A stretch of DNA of 64,000 bases, taken from assembly GCF_040412425.1 (NCBI RefSeq), contig NC_089795.1, forward strand, positions 76,420,163 to 76,484,162, read 5' to 3'. Position numbers and translations under genes: made by a program. The notes under the pieces were generated by a model. That model worked only from the letters and a program-made list of their open reading frames with translations. It was not told the origin of the DNA and searched no databases. The DNA is from Macrobrachium rosenbergii. Its lineage: Eukaryota > Arthropoda > Malacostraca > Decapoda > Palaemonidae. Of the stretch, positions 38,301 through 45,800 are shown in pieces; the stretch's first letter is position 1, and every line of letters begins with the position of its first letter.

Positions 38301-40272
38301 CTTCGTAGGAGTCACACTTGGTTTTCTTGAGATTTTTCTATACAAACAATATTCCAGAAACTTCTCCCCAGGGCTTAGGGTCCTATCATTCATGCATTCC
38401 TATGCCGGACTGAATAGGATGTTACAGGAATCAGCACTTCCCTGCTCACTATCTTGACTGGAACATAAGACATTATTAGGCGGAGAAGCAACTTGCTGGT
38501 CAGTTGAGAGACCTCCCAGGAAGTAAGGCCCTTATGCAAAAGGCAGTGGTTTGTACCCCCATAGGAACCAGACACAAATTTTTATAATTTCTATTTTTCC
38601 TAGTTATACAAGCAGAGCCTTTTATCTTAAGCCCACCTCAGCCACTCCACTTGCCCCTGATGCCAAAGGACAAAGTGCCTAAAGATGGCAGGCATGTAGC
38701 CATCCCCCCTACTCACCTCTCTAACATTGATCAACAACCAATTCCAGGTTGCATTGAGGAATGTACCTATAGTAAAGATACATTTCCATGCATAGGAAGA
38801 ATACAGATTATTTAGAAATGTGTTTATTGGCAAAAACTATAGGACAGAATTTTAGAAATGTTTTTGTGCTAAATTGGTGGTTAATTTTACCATTTCATTT
38901 GTTGTTTTGCTTTTGTCTTATACTGTAATCCTGCTCAGTAAAGTACAAATATTCAGCTTCATAATGGCATCAAAATCAGTATTCTAACAAGAAAACAAGC
39001 TCTGCAACGAGCAATAAAAAATTATTTTTTATATTAAAAATTAGTGTCTCATTTTTTTCTTCACTGCACAATAACTAGCAGAAATAGTAATTAAAAACTA
39101 TTTGGATAAAAAACTATTTGGACATCAGGTTAACAATGAATACCAAGTACCTTGGAGTTATACATAAAAGTTATATAGATTTGCATTGCTTTTATATAAT
39201 AGAGGTTGTTAGCATATTGGAATGCTGTGTTGTGACAATGTTTCTATGGTTGTCCGTGTTTATATTCATGCATAGTTGTAAGACCTCTTTTACCATACAC
39301 TGATAAGGGAAGTTTTATTATTTAGACCTGTAATTGTATTTTTGTCAGATGTCACAAGTTACATGATGTCTTTTCTTTTTTTTTGTTTCAGTGAGTGGAC
39401 TGGGTAATCTCCTCGGTGGTGGTGTTAACCTGACCTTGAACTTGAGTTCTGCATACCCAAATGGAGGTGCTGGTAATCCTGTTATTACAGGCCAATTATT
39501 GGAGCATGTCCGATCTATCTTGAGATCTTCAGGTTTTGCTGATCAGTCAAATGCTGAAGTATGTAGTGCCATAAATACACTAATTAATTATGGCATCATA
39601 GGACTGGGGCTAGGTCTTGGAAGTCCATCATCTCAACAGGGAGGTCAAGGCCAGGGTCAAGGTAATATGGGAGGTAATGCCATGCTCGGTAATATTAATT
39701 CCTCTGGTAACCCAGGGGAATATCATGGTTCCTCCATGAGCAATGGGAACAATGGTCCATTTGGTCCTATAGGCACAACCGTTGCATCAGGACTAAATCT
39801 TGGACAAGGTTTAGGGGGACCAACTTCACCACAGCGACAAGTGGACAGATTTAATAGCGAACCTCCTTTTGATCCCTTTCGCCGACAGTCGACCGAGATG
39901 GGGGGCAGCCTGCCTCTGAACAGTAACTCCTTTGGTCTTGGCACCCCTTTAAGAAAGAGCCCATCACCAGGAGAATTACCTCCTGGTGCCCCAGATGGCA
40001 GCAAGAAGGTGGATGTTGAAGTTGGTGAGCACATAGTTGGTGCTATCCTTGGTCCTGGAGGGAAATCACTGGTGGAGATTCAACACATCTCTGGGACAAC
40101 AATCCAAATCTCCAAGAAGGGTAATTATGTACCCGGTACAAGAAACCGGGTCGTGACCATTACTGGCCTCCCCTCAGGCATTTCAACAGCGCAGTTTCTC
40201 ATTGAACAGCGTATATCTGATGAGGAGGGGAAGCGGGCCCGACAAAATGCCATAATGGGGGTCATGCCTTAA
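11211..40272 (+). CDS. ps: Nova/Pasilla KH-domain RNA-binding protein, six coding exons
   Basis: Spliced CDS join(11211..11334,16393..16545,19554..19708,24577..24730,26740..26955,39392..40272), 1683 nt and 560 residues. Family members bind YCAY-type sites in pre-mRNA and regulate alternative splicing, mainly in neurons, acting in the nucleus. Visible features: an N-terminal basic segment (RKRPLD ... KRSHYIP) that could be a bipartite nuclear localisation signal; KH1 about 48-118 with GKGG at 65-68; KH2 about 145-215 with GKGG at 159-162; a Gly/Ser/Asn-rich linker; and KH3 about 472-548 with GPGG at 488-491. All introns are GT-AG and every junction restores the frame. The order KH1-KH2-long linker-KH3 is diagnostic of Nova/Pasilla. 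The symbol follows the Drosophila orthologue. Alternative ends are discussed separately. Confidence 0.96.
11616..11682 (+). other. Candidate alternative exon, GC/alanine-rich
   Basis: An open stretch encoding an alanine run ([15 protein letters not shown]) ends at a strong donor (gacg|gtgagt, GT at 11683) in phase 1, the phase needed to join exon 2. It has no in-frame ATG and the acceptor side is weak (ccgcgtag). At 67 nt it cannot be a frame-preserving cassette after exon 1. It may be part of an alternative, possibly non-coding, first exon. Confidence 0.25.
12811..13165. mobile_element. Tigger/pogo-type MITE (TA target site)
   Basis: A 355-bp element with TIRs. The left end is CAGGCAGGCCCCGGGTTA and the right end, reverse-complemented, is CAAGCAGTCCCCGGTTTA. 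It is flanked by TA on both sides (12809-12810 and 13166-13167). CAG-type termini with a TA duplication indicate the pogo/Tigger branch of Tc1/mariner. The internal frame of about 119 codons shows no transposase motifs. Confidence 0.8.
13788..14060 (-). mobile_element. tRNA-derived SINE, copy 1
   Basis: Read on -, it begins with a tRNA-like head: an A-box-like GAGTCGGTAGAGCTGTGGAC and a B-box-like CGAGTTTGAGTC. A conserved body follows (ataatgtggtttgg..., ttggttcttagccacgtaaa) and it ends near aaaactatggtatac. Matching copies lie at 36777-36943 (+, 5'-truncated) and 62704-62975 (-). RNA polymerase III SINEs of this design are common in crustaceans. It sits antisense in intron 1. Confidence 0.85.
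15551..15868 (+). repeat. Short interspersed repeat family A, copy 2
   Basis: About 315 bp, close to full length, ending ttggcctttggcctaaattc then ttccattccatt. It is one of the best-preserved copies and lies in intron 1 of the Nova/Pasilla gene. Confidence 0.85.
16393..16545 (+). CDS. ps: Nova/Pasilla coding exon 2 (KH1, first half)
   Basis: Completes codon 42 (Asp) and encodes residues 43-92, with the first base of codon 93. It carries the first KH helix-turn-helix core, [18 protein letters not shown], with the GKGG loop at 65-68. The acceptor is tttttcacag and the donor ccag|gtaaga. Confidence 0.95.
16546..19553 (+). other. Intron 2 of Nova/Pasilla gene
   Basis: A 3,008-bp phase-1 intron. 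AT-rich with no recognised transposon. The small open frames in it lack known domains. Confidence 0.85.
19554..19708 (+). CDS. ps: Nova/Pasilla coding exon 3 (KH1, second half)
   Basis: Residues 93-144 ([11 protein letters not shown] ... EREKQ). It contains the last beta strand and helix of KH1 and the start of the KH1-KH2 linker. The acceptor is ttgttgcag and the donor cag|gtaatt, phase 0. Vertebrate Nova has a regulated cassette in this linker. No equivalent exon was recognised in the next intron. Confidence 0.95.
20227..20322. repeat. Minisatellite around 'tagtgttatagcataggtta'
   Basis: Three imperfect copies of a 28-42-bp unit with variable spacers. Confidence 0.8.
20724..21030 (+). repeat. 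Short interspersed repeat family A, copy 3
   Basis: A diverged copy (actgccatcagtgcacctca at the left, tccattccat at the right) in intron 3 of the Nova/Pasilla gene, same orientation as the others. Confidence 0.8.
21636..21738. repeat. 50-bp tandem duplication
   Basis: Two nearly identical 50-bp units (taaaagatgtgaaattatta..., starting 21641 and 21691) differing by one substitution. It is evidently recent. Confidence 0.93.
22101..22432. mobile_element. Foldback element, arms about 150 bp
   Basis: The inner arms 22227-22256 and 22274-22303 are reverse complements around a 17-nt centre. Pairing continues outward (atcatgtct..., ggattttctta..., cttttattaaaatg) to about 22101 and 22432. It has no coding capacity. 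It looks like a palindromic MITE in intron 3, and its transcript could form a long intramolecular duplex. Confidence 0.88.
24577..24730 (+). CDS. ps: Nova/Pasilla coding exon 4 (KH2 core)
   Basis: Residues 145-195 plus the first base of codon 196. It starts in phase 0 with GTG (Val), as an internal exon, not a start codon. It encodes [18 protein letters not shown], with GKGG at 159-162, through ERCITVI. The acceptor is ctccccacag and the donor ttatat|gtaagt. Confidence 0.95.
24731..26739 (+). other. Intron 4 of Nova/Pasilla gene
   Basis: A 2,009-bp phase-1 intron. It holds a ~55-bp tandem duplication (about 25303-25400, unit gcattatgctttttcaagtt) and a Tigger-type MITE (26289-26585). Otherwise AT-rich and featureless. 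Confidence 0.85.
26289..26585. mobile_element. Second Tigger/pogo-type MITE
   Basis: Imperfect TIRs: left CAGTGTGTCCTCGAATTACG and right, reverse-complemented, TAGTACTTCCTCAATTTATG. TA dinucleotides flank both ends. The interior contains several copies of a 'gttacagcactgtaa'-like palindromic motif. It is more diverged than the 12.8-kb element and from a different family. Confidence 0.7.
26740..26955 (+). CDS. ps: Nova/Pasilla coding exon 5 (KH2 end and linker)
   Basis: Residues 196-267 plus the first base of 268. It completes KH2 ([16 protein letters not shown]) and encodes the conserved '[19 protein letters not shown]' segment typical of Nova/Pasilla. The acceptor is ccctcacag and the donor ctg|gtgagt. 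The GTG at 26748 is an internal valine. Confidence 0.95.
29945..30170. repeat. Tandem-duplicated insert within the LINE
   Basis: A block (tgcaaaataaattacaaaaaatac..., about 29950-30020) recurs in diverged form at about 30103-30170. It lies in the interval separating the YADD region from the next LINE block. Confidence 0.6.
30852..30876. repeat. Poly-T tract
   Basis: An uninterrupted run of about 25 T. It creates a phenylalanine-rich frame that is not a gene. Confidence 0.97.
31845..31892 (+). repeat. Left terminal inverted repeat of DIRS-like element
   Basis: gttcctatggggatacaaac and its A-rich flank match the reverse complement of 38545-38602 with few differences. Inverted termini distinguish DIRS elements from LTR retrotransposons. 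Confidence 0.8.
32060..33650 (+). pseudogene. Probable gag-like region of DIRS-like element
   Basis: Less AT-biased than the surrounding intron, with discontinuous coding-like stretches (for example [18 protein letters not shown] at about 32306-32360). I do not recognise a domain. Its position before the reverse transcriptase suggests the first ORF of the element. Stops in every frame make it non-functional. Confidence 0.45.
33780..34260 (+). pseudogene. Reverse transcriptase remnant, DIRS copy 1
   Basis: Frameshifted pieces give [18 protein letters not shown], then 'VFTVDWQQL', '[12 protein letters not shown]' and '[18 protein letters not shown]'. The last corresponds to the YLDDWLVLAS catalytic block of DIRS reverse transcriptases with the first catalytic Asp changed (PDSW), so activity is lost. 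Confidence 0.75.
34440..34800 (+). pseudogene. RNase H remnant, DIRS copy 1
   Basis: Pieces such as [20 protein letters not shown] and '[17 protein letters not shown]' (about 34746-34797) match the RNase H region and the ARHIPG..N..AD.LSR-type block that closes it in DIRS polyproteins. Confidence 0.7.
34826..35070 (+). repeat. ~127-bp tandem duplication in DIRS-like element
   Basis: Two adjacent units share ggtagaaaagcttttc.../ggcagaaaagcttttc... and cattccagacccca. The duplicated segment encodes the connector after RNase H (W..HP.VVEKLF). Confidence 0.85.
35070..35700 (+). pseudogene. DIRS connector/pre-recombinase region, copy 1
   Basis: The frame at 35319 reads [20 protein letters not shown], corresponding to the conserved 'P.W..Q.WYP.L' segment between RNase H and recombinase in DIRS elements. 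No recombinase follows before the second RT copy begins at about 35.8 kb. Confidence 0.6.
35790..36770 (+). pseudogene. Reverse transcriptase and RNase H remnant, DIRS copy 2
   Basis: Begins with [20 protein letters not shown], the same motif as copy 1 at 33.88 kb. It continues through a degraded catalytic block ('LSGWLAT' or, in another frame, LDDWLPLAS, about 36110-36140) to an RNase H stretch with [16 protein letters not shown], where the D of MCDN is a family-conserved RNase H residue. Multiple stops. It breaks off at a SINE insertion. Confidence 0.72.
36777..36943 (+). mobile_element. 5'-truncated SINE inserted in DIRS RNase H region
   Basis: Matches the body and 3' end of the SINE at 13788-14060 and 62704-62975 (ataatgtggttcgg..., gttcttagccacgtaaa, ...actaaggtatact). 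It lacks the tRNA-derived head. It splits the RNase H remnant, so it arrived after the DIRS element. Confidence 0.82.
37185..37975 (+). pseudogene. Tyrosine recombinase remnant of DIRS-like element
   Basis: The N-terminal piece reads [20 protein letters not shown], like the SAM-like DNA-binding part of DIRS recombinases. Middle: '[17 protein letters not shown]', like F.LALAS..R..EL, where the catalytic Arg is not preserved. C-terminal: [16 protein letters not shown], matching the H..R catalytic box, ending EEICLRDV. Frameshifts separate the parts. This domain identifies the element as DIRS-like rather than Ty3/gypsy. Confidence 0.75.
38545..38602 (+). repeat. Right terminal inverted repeat of DIRS-like element
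   Basis: gtttgtacccccataggaac and the following A/T-rich bases are the inverse of the left terminus near 31850. Confidence 0.8.
39392..40272 (+). CDS. ps: Nova/Pasilla coding exon 6 (linker, KH3, stop)
   Basis: Residues 268-560. It starts after tttgtttcag and completes codon 268 (Val). It encodes a long Gly/Asn/Ser/Gln-rich linker with a conserved-looking helix region ([20 protein letters not shown]), a proline/serine stretch ([15 protein letters not shown]) and then KH3 from Lys472. The KH3 loop is GPGG at 488-491. The family signature [14 protein letters not shown] follows. TAA at 40270-40272. The whole KH3 on one terminal exon agrees with the family's usual gene structure. Confidence 0.96.
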
Positions 40273-40540
40273 AAGATAGAAAATAATAATTCATTATCCA
40301 CCTCATTCCCACCATTATCTCTCACCCATAAAAATATAAATAAATTGACTTAGTATAGGGGCTTGAAACATAAGCACACCATCATTGCCTCGTTCCATTG
40401 TAGTGTTGAATGTTATTTTTTTCATTTTTTCTGTATGTGTGTATGTATATGTATACAGAATGTATACAAACATATGTCACATATATGTACGTATGTATAT
40501 AAATAAATCAGTAAATAAAATCATAATTAAACATTTTAGG
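40273..40540 (+). terminator. Putative 3' UTR with polyadenylation signals
   Basis: AATAAA hexamers lie at 40339-40344, 40502-40507 and 40513-40518, within 250 bp after the stop. Nova-family 3' UTRs can be much longer, so use of these sites is not certain. Confidence 0.5.
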
Positions 40541-42700
40541 GATTTCAAGCTCCATAAAGTCATCCAAATTTCAGGTGCTTTTCAGCTGTTATGGGATCCT
40601 TTGCGCATGTAACTCTAGGGGTAATATCCCGTTATTATTGACTGTTTGCAGTGGAAACAATCTGATGTTTCTCCCAACTGACAAGCACCTTGCATTTACT
40701 AGGTCACAGCAGTTTCATTTTCTCTTCAACAATGGCCTGTGTGTTCAAAGTGTCATCTCATTCATCAGGCATTACCATTACAAATCTCTCATTTATGACC
40801 ATTTAAATATCTTGAATTTCCCCAGTCACCAACTACATTTTTTGTTTTAACCTTTTTGTTATTTTAAATAGAAATATATGAGCTTTTCAGTTTATATTGT
40901 ACTGTATATGACAGGGCAGTTGTGTGTAATAATTACTTGTTTACTGTTTAGATATCTTAAAAATTTATCATTATTAGCTGTTTGATGAATAGTATTCTTG
41001 ATTTTTCTTTTTTATCAGCCTCATTTTTCATTGTGCAAATGTTCATTACTCAGTTTAATCCATGTGGATGTTGCCTGGGGCCACACCAGTTTTCACACAG
41101 GTTGAGGATCAGGCTCTTGCAAGATGCTGACACCCTCGCTCCCAGCGTTATTATTCGGCCATCAGTTCTTTTGGCAGACCTGCTGTGCCTAATTAACTTC
41201 ATTACAAGACTCCCTAAATGTTTTAATCAACTTTTATTTATTACAGTATGTCTAGTTATGAGACAAATCTGTGAAAAATATTCACGTTTTTATTGAAAGC
41301 AGGTTAGAATTTAGCTGCTTGCAATTGTGCAGCTTTGTGATTACCATTAACCATTCATATTTATAAGCTCCAAAACAGAGCATTCATATTTATAAGCTCC
41401 AAAACAGAAAGTTGACCTGGCTTTAGCAGATCTGACAATTGAACCGTTTCATAACCATCTTTCTGTCTTCAGTCAGAGAACATCCCACATGGCAGTTCAT
41501 ATCGTAAGGTATGAATTTTGGCATCTTTTAACTCATGTTGAGTTTATTAATGCTGATCCCAGGATTTCTGCCTGGACCAAGTCTACACTGGGGAGGTTCT
41601 TACTGTTTCAAGTCTTCACAGAAGTGAGAGGAAAAATGGAAAAAAGTTTGGCTTTTAGATGATGAGATATACATGAAAAAAAAAAAACTGATGTTTCAGG
41701 GCCCTCTTCTAGTAAGAATATTGTACCTGGGTGGGTAATAGAGCATATTAAGTTTGACCTTGTAACAGTGTACAGTAAAGTTAAAACATAAGGGTGGGAA
41801 AGATCTAAGGCATCTTAGTTAGCCTTCACTAGATAACGCACCCAATTTAATTGCTTAGTCTTGGTACTTGCAAGTCAAGTGTATTGTGTGCATGTAGGCT
41901 GATTTTTCCCTGGTACTAAAATTGAATCATATATCTATATATAAATATATATTTTTGAATTAGGTTTTCCCCAAGTGTTAAAATAAGTCAAGCAGATATT
42001 GTGGTAGATTCCAAAATTTCTACTGGACCAGGGGATAGGCAGAAACATTTCTCATGCATCTTTCATTAATAATCATAGCTCTACAAATCTTGTAAAAATT
42101 GGCAATAAATATATCCATTAGCAGCCATGACTTTTCATATCAGCCTATCAGTTTCACCGCACCAAACTGACATCCCAGCACCCTGAATGTCTAGCCAAGG
42201 GCTTATGTGACCTTCAGGGCGCAGGTAATCAATCCTTCATCCCACATTCGGAAGTTACACCTCATGACACTGGGAAGCACACCGCTAGATGACTAAGTCA
42301 GTTTGTTGCGGCTTGCTTACTTTATGATTGTCTTTTTGTGGTCATTTCTGAGAAAGAAATGTATCGATAGAAAATGACTGTTCCTTAGAGTTAGTAGAGT
42401 AAGATGTCCTCCCCCCTTGTAAGGGAGGTTTGGTGATAAGAAAAGTGACTAGAGTCATGAGGTTCCATTATACAGTTTTTCAGGAAATGGCACTAGTGTG
42501 TCACTGATTTGCTTCACCAACATTTTTCTGGCAGGGGAGGGATCATTGTTCATTAGATGTAGTTTACTTTTGTTTTCTGCAGTAATTGTTTGCTTATATT
42601 GATATATGAGACATATTCACAGTTGTACCATCCGATAACTCATTTTGCAATACCCCTCAGTAATGTTGATTGTTATTTCTTTTCTCTTCCATCTCCATAA
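40541..42700. other. Possible extended 3' UTR or downstream intron, no gene seen
   Basis: AT-rich sequence with a 33-bp tandem duplication (about 41349-41410, unit cattcatatttataagctcc). Segment 42150-42310 is less AT-rich but unrecognised. Confidence 0.45.
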
Positions 42701-42704
42701 CTAG

Positions 42705-42738
42705 ATAATGGGTGACCCCAATGTTATGAATGATGATG
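42705..42738 (+). CDS. Candidate alternative microexon of Nova/Pasilla gene
   Basis: A 34-nt block lies between a pyrimidine-rich acceptor (tttcttttctcttccatctc...ctag) and a strong donor (gatg|gtgagtaag). It encodes IMGDPNVMNDD in frame and ends in phase 1. Its start repeats the ATAATGGG found at the end of exon 6 (IMGVMP). Use would require a weak donor inside exon 6 (gggg|gtcatg). Speculative. Confidence 0.3.
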
Positions 42739-42776
42739 GTGAGTAAGCTGGTGTATTATGTGTGGAGAGCTGACAG

Positions 42777-42854
42777 TGCCTAGCTGTGGTGGTGGTGTCG
42801 GCGGCAGGAGTGGGGGTGGCTCTCCACGCAGGCTCGGCACTCCCCTCCACACAG
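42777..42854 (+). CDS. Candidate GC-rich alternative exon
   Basis: A 78-nt GC-rich island in AT-rich DNA, bordered by ctgacag and acacag|gtagtg. With an incoming phase-1 G it reads VPSCGGGVGGRSGGGSPRRL and leaves in phase 1. It lies only 38 bp after the preceding candidate's donor, so the two could not be spliced to each other. It may be an alternative exon or a GC-rich remnant. Confidence 0.25.
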
Positions 42855-45800
42855 GTAGTGAATCGGTGACTCTACTCCCCTAAATGTCCCCTCCAACTTG
42901 ATATAGGCAACACATATTAGAAGGCCTTGTTGCCATATCCTGTGTCATGTGGAGGATTGAGGAGGATGAGAAGTTGTGCAGCAAAATACACTTAAAAGTT
43001 AATTTATAAAAGAGGATCAGTCATTCAGTATATTTGGAGTATCCCTTCTTAGTCATATGCCTGTTTGTTGGTAATGAATGTTCAGATGTGCCCTATGCAC
43101 ATAGTTCTTCTCTCAAGCATGCTAGTACTGTATTGTACTTTTATTATAGAGGGCAAGCGATATAACAAGGAAAAATGTCATTGTGGAATGATTACCAGGT
43201 AAGAGAAAATGTATTTAATCCAATAGAATTGAGGTTGCATGCATCGTAACTGGAATACAAGTATCGGGTTTTTTCTTTTCATCTTGTAAGTAAGCATTTG
43301 TTTACAAGATTGGAGCGTACATATAATGGATGAAAGGTGTAAATGACGGGATGCCTTTTATGTGAACGATAGTGGCTGAAAAGTTAGCGATGTCCATGCG
43401 GGATAAAAGGCACTGTGAAAAATTGATGAGATGTATTTATGGTAGTCCTTGTAGAGGGATGTTGAAAAAGAATTTCCGTTGCGTGTCTGATAAAGTTGAG
43501 GTAATCTTGTATTCTTGCCTAGAAAGAAAAATGGTGTTGGGGAGTATGTTGTAGAGCTGTTGTTTTTGGAGTTATACTGTACTTTTCATTTAGATATTGT
43601 TAAGTAGTAAATTTGCTCTATTTGATTCAACTGAAGAACATTGTAGAGTGCTTTGGTACCAATTTTCCTCAAGTTTCCAAGGACTCCAAAATCTGCATTT
43701 CTGCTGGGATGTTCTATACCAGTTAGTTTTGAGCAGGTCTAATAGCATTATGTCAGGTATGTAGTGAGATAAATGTAGTCATAGAAAAAGTTACATATAA
43801 GGTTATTTGGTATATGAGTGTCAGGTTTTTGCTGTTGAAGTCTACTTTTATCAGAATAAAGTTTCATATTGTTTGATTTCAGGATGTTAAGTTAAATTTT
43901 TCAATTACATAACATGATTTTAAAAGGTTATTGAGCCTGTTGGACATATTTCTGTGGTTTCAGAATTTGGTATAAAAAGGTTGTTGAATTATTAACTGTC
44001 ATTTTAGGCTCATTAATTATAAGAGTTTGCCATGAATAAGTGATGAATAAATGGGCTGTGAAAGGGCATATGTAGAGTGAGGGATTGTGATATTTAGGCA
44101 TGATGACTAGTTCATATGTAGTGTAGGTGCAAGTGACAGGTGGACATGCTGCTTTACATAGCTTTTAGAATAGTTTCATGACTGCCCTTTGGCAAGGATT
44201 GGTGGTTGGAAAGAACGTGGAAAGTAGGAAGGAAAAGTTGGAAATTATAACCAATTTTCAAAGTAAACAGTACAAAATTACTTACCTGCCCATCAGAACC
44301 TATGATTCTGTTTTAGAGTCTCTTTAATTCTTCATACTTCAGTCGTTTTATGTATAGGAATATTCAAAATAGAAGTCTTGTAGAGGTATTGATGGATGAA
44401 CCCTCCCGGGTAAGGAATACAGTATTGCTATATTCATATGTGGTTGTGAAATGTTTCATTATGTGACTGCTGTGGGATTTATCTAGCATCTTGTTTACAT
44501 TTCAAAGCACTGTCACTAAAGATGTACACAGTTCGAAGCACTGTCACTAAAGATAAATTTTTTTTTATCATAAACCCATTACTTATACTTACCCTTATTT
44601 ATGGTTGAATCAAACCCCAGCCACTTTATTGCTTATTCAGAAGAAAGTTTTTTGCTCTGCACAAGCACTTTGCATCTGCCCAAACAGCTCCTGAAGTACC
44701 AAACTGCAAAGAGCTTACTTTTTCTGTACCGTATAGGTAATAAGCCCTCTGCTCTTTTACATATTTTGGCTAATTGTGTTGTCACAAGTAATTACCGGTA
44801 ATTTGCCAACTTTTTGAAGTAGTGTTAGCGTTTATTGTTTGAAATATTACGGTCTTGTTTATGTAGAAAATATTATTAGGAAATTTGCTGGGGTTCTTCA
44901 CTGCCTTTCTAGATGGTATTTACCAGGAAAGAGTACAGTGCTATCATCTAAACATACCAGATGCTTTTGGTTCTGGCCTGATAAACTAATTCTGGTATAG
45001 AAGACATTCCAGGCTTTGCTGGAACTGAACTGAACTGCACTTCATCATTCAGTTTTAAGGTTTTTCAGGTAAGTGCATCATTCCTGAAAAGCAAACCTAG
45101 TAAAAACCACAGTAATAATGATGATAGCTAAAGACCTCTGGCAAGTTAATGGGTTACTGTATTGTAAATACCCTTTGTGGTTGATATGAGATGGGATTGC
45201 TGCTTTCAAATGTTTTCTTGTTCTCCAAGGGTTTATTCATTCCAAACCTAATAATCATAACCAGCCTTACTTGCATGCAGTGGCTTTTCAGTTGTATGAA
45301 GTTGTTAGTCCCTGAAAGAATAACTGCACTGCATAAGCTCAGACTACCTACCTGACACCTCCATTAGTCATCATTTCTTCATTTCTTTATGTGACTTCTG
45401 TTTTCACATGTGTTTTGAATTGCTCTTCCAGGTATTTTGTGTGAGTTGTGCCCTTTGTTTTTGCTGGTTGACTTATATTTGAGTTCTGTGCACTTCTCCG
45501 CTACCTGTTTATGTTGGGTGTCGAACTAATCATATATTTCTTAATACATTAAAGGAGTAATCATCCTGTTCTTTTTATTGTATGTTTAGCCATATTTTTA
45601 CATGTGCTTCTATACGTCCTTGAGTAGGTCCTCTTTAAGGTATCTTTGAGTACCATTTAGATTTGTAGTGACAGATGCCTGTTAGGTTAATGTGATTTGT
45701 AGAGTTTCATCCTAATAGATTAGCTTCTCGGTTTTATGCTCTGGATTTGATTTCTTTTTATTTCTTTAACTTGCAAACAAATCCTTGCCATTTTTTATGA

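Larger units (their letters stand above)
31845..38602 (+). mobile_element. DIRS-like tyrosine-recombinase retrotransposon, decayed, composite
   Basis: About 6.8 kb bounded by terminal inverted repeats. The left TIR (about 31845-31892) contains gttcctatggggatacaaac and the right TIR (about 38545-38602) contains its complement, gtttgtacccccataggaac. The + strand shows gag-like, reverse transcriptase, RNase H and tyrosine recombinase pieces, the DIRS order, all broken by stops and frameshifts. RT and RNase H regions occur twice (33.7-35.1 kb and 35.8-37.0 kb), so the element is a fusion or internal duplication. A truncated SINE interrupts the second copy. No intact protein remains. Confidence 0.82.
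26956..39391 (+). other. Intron 5 of Nova/Pasilla gene
   Basis: A 12,436-bp phase-1 intron, the longest in the gene. It is expanded by a decayed antisense LINE (about 28950-31450) and a sense-oriented DIRS-like element (31845-38602). The flanks 26956-28950 and 38603-39391 are AT-rich without recognised features. Confidence 0.85.
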
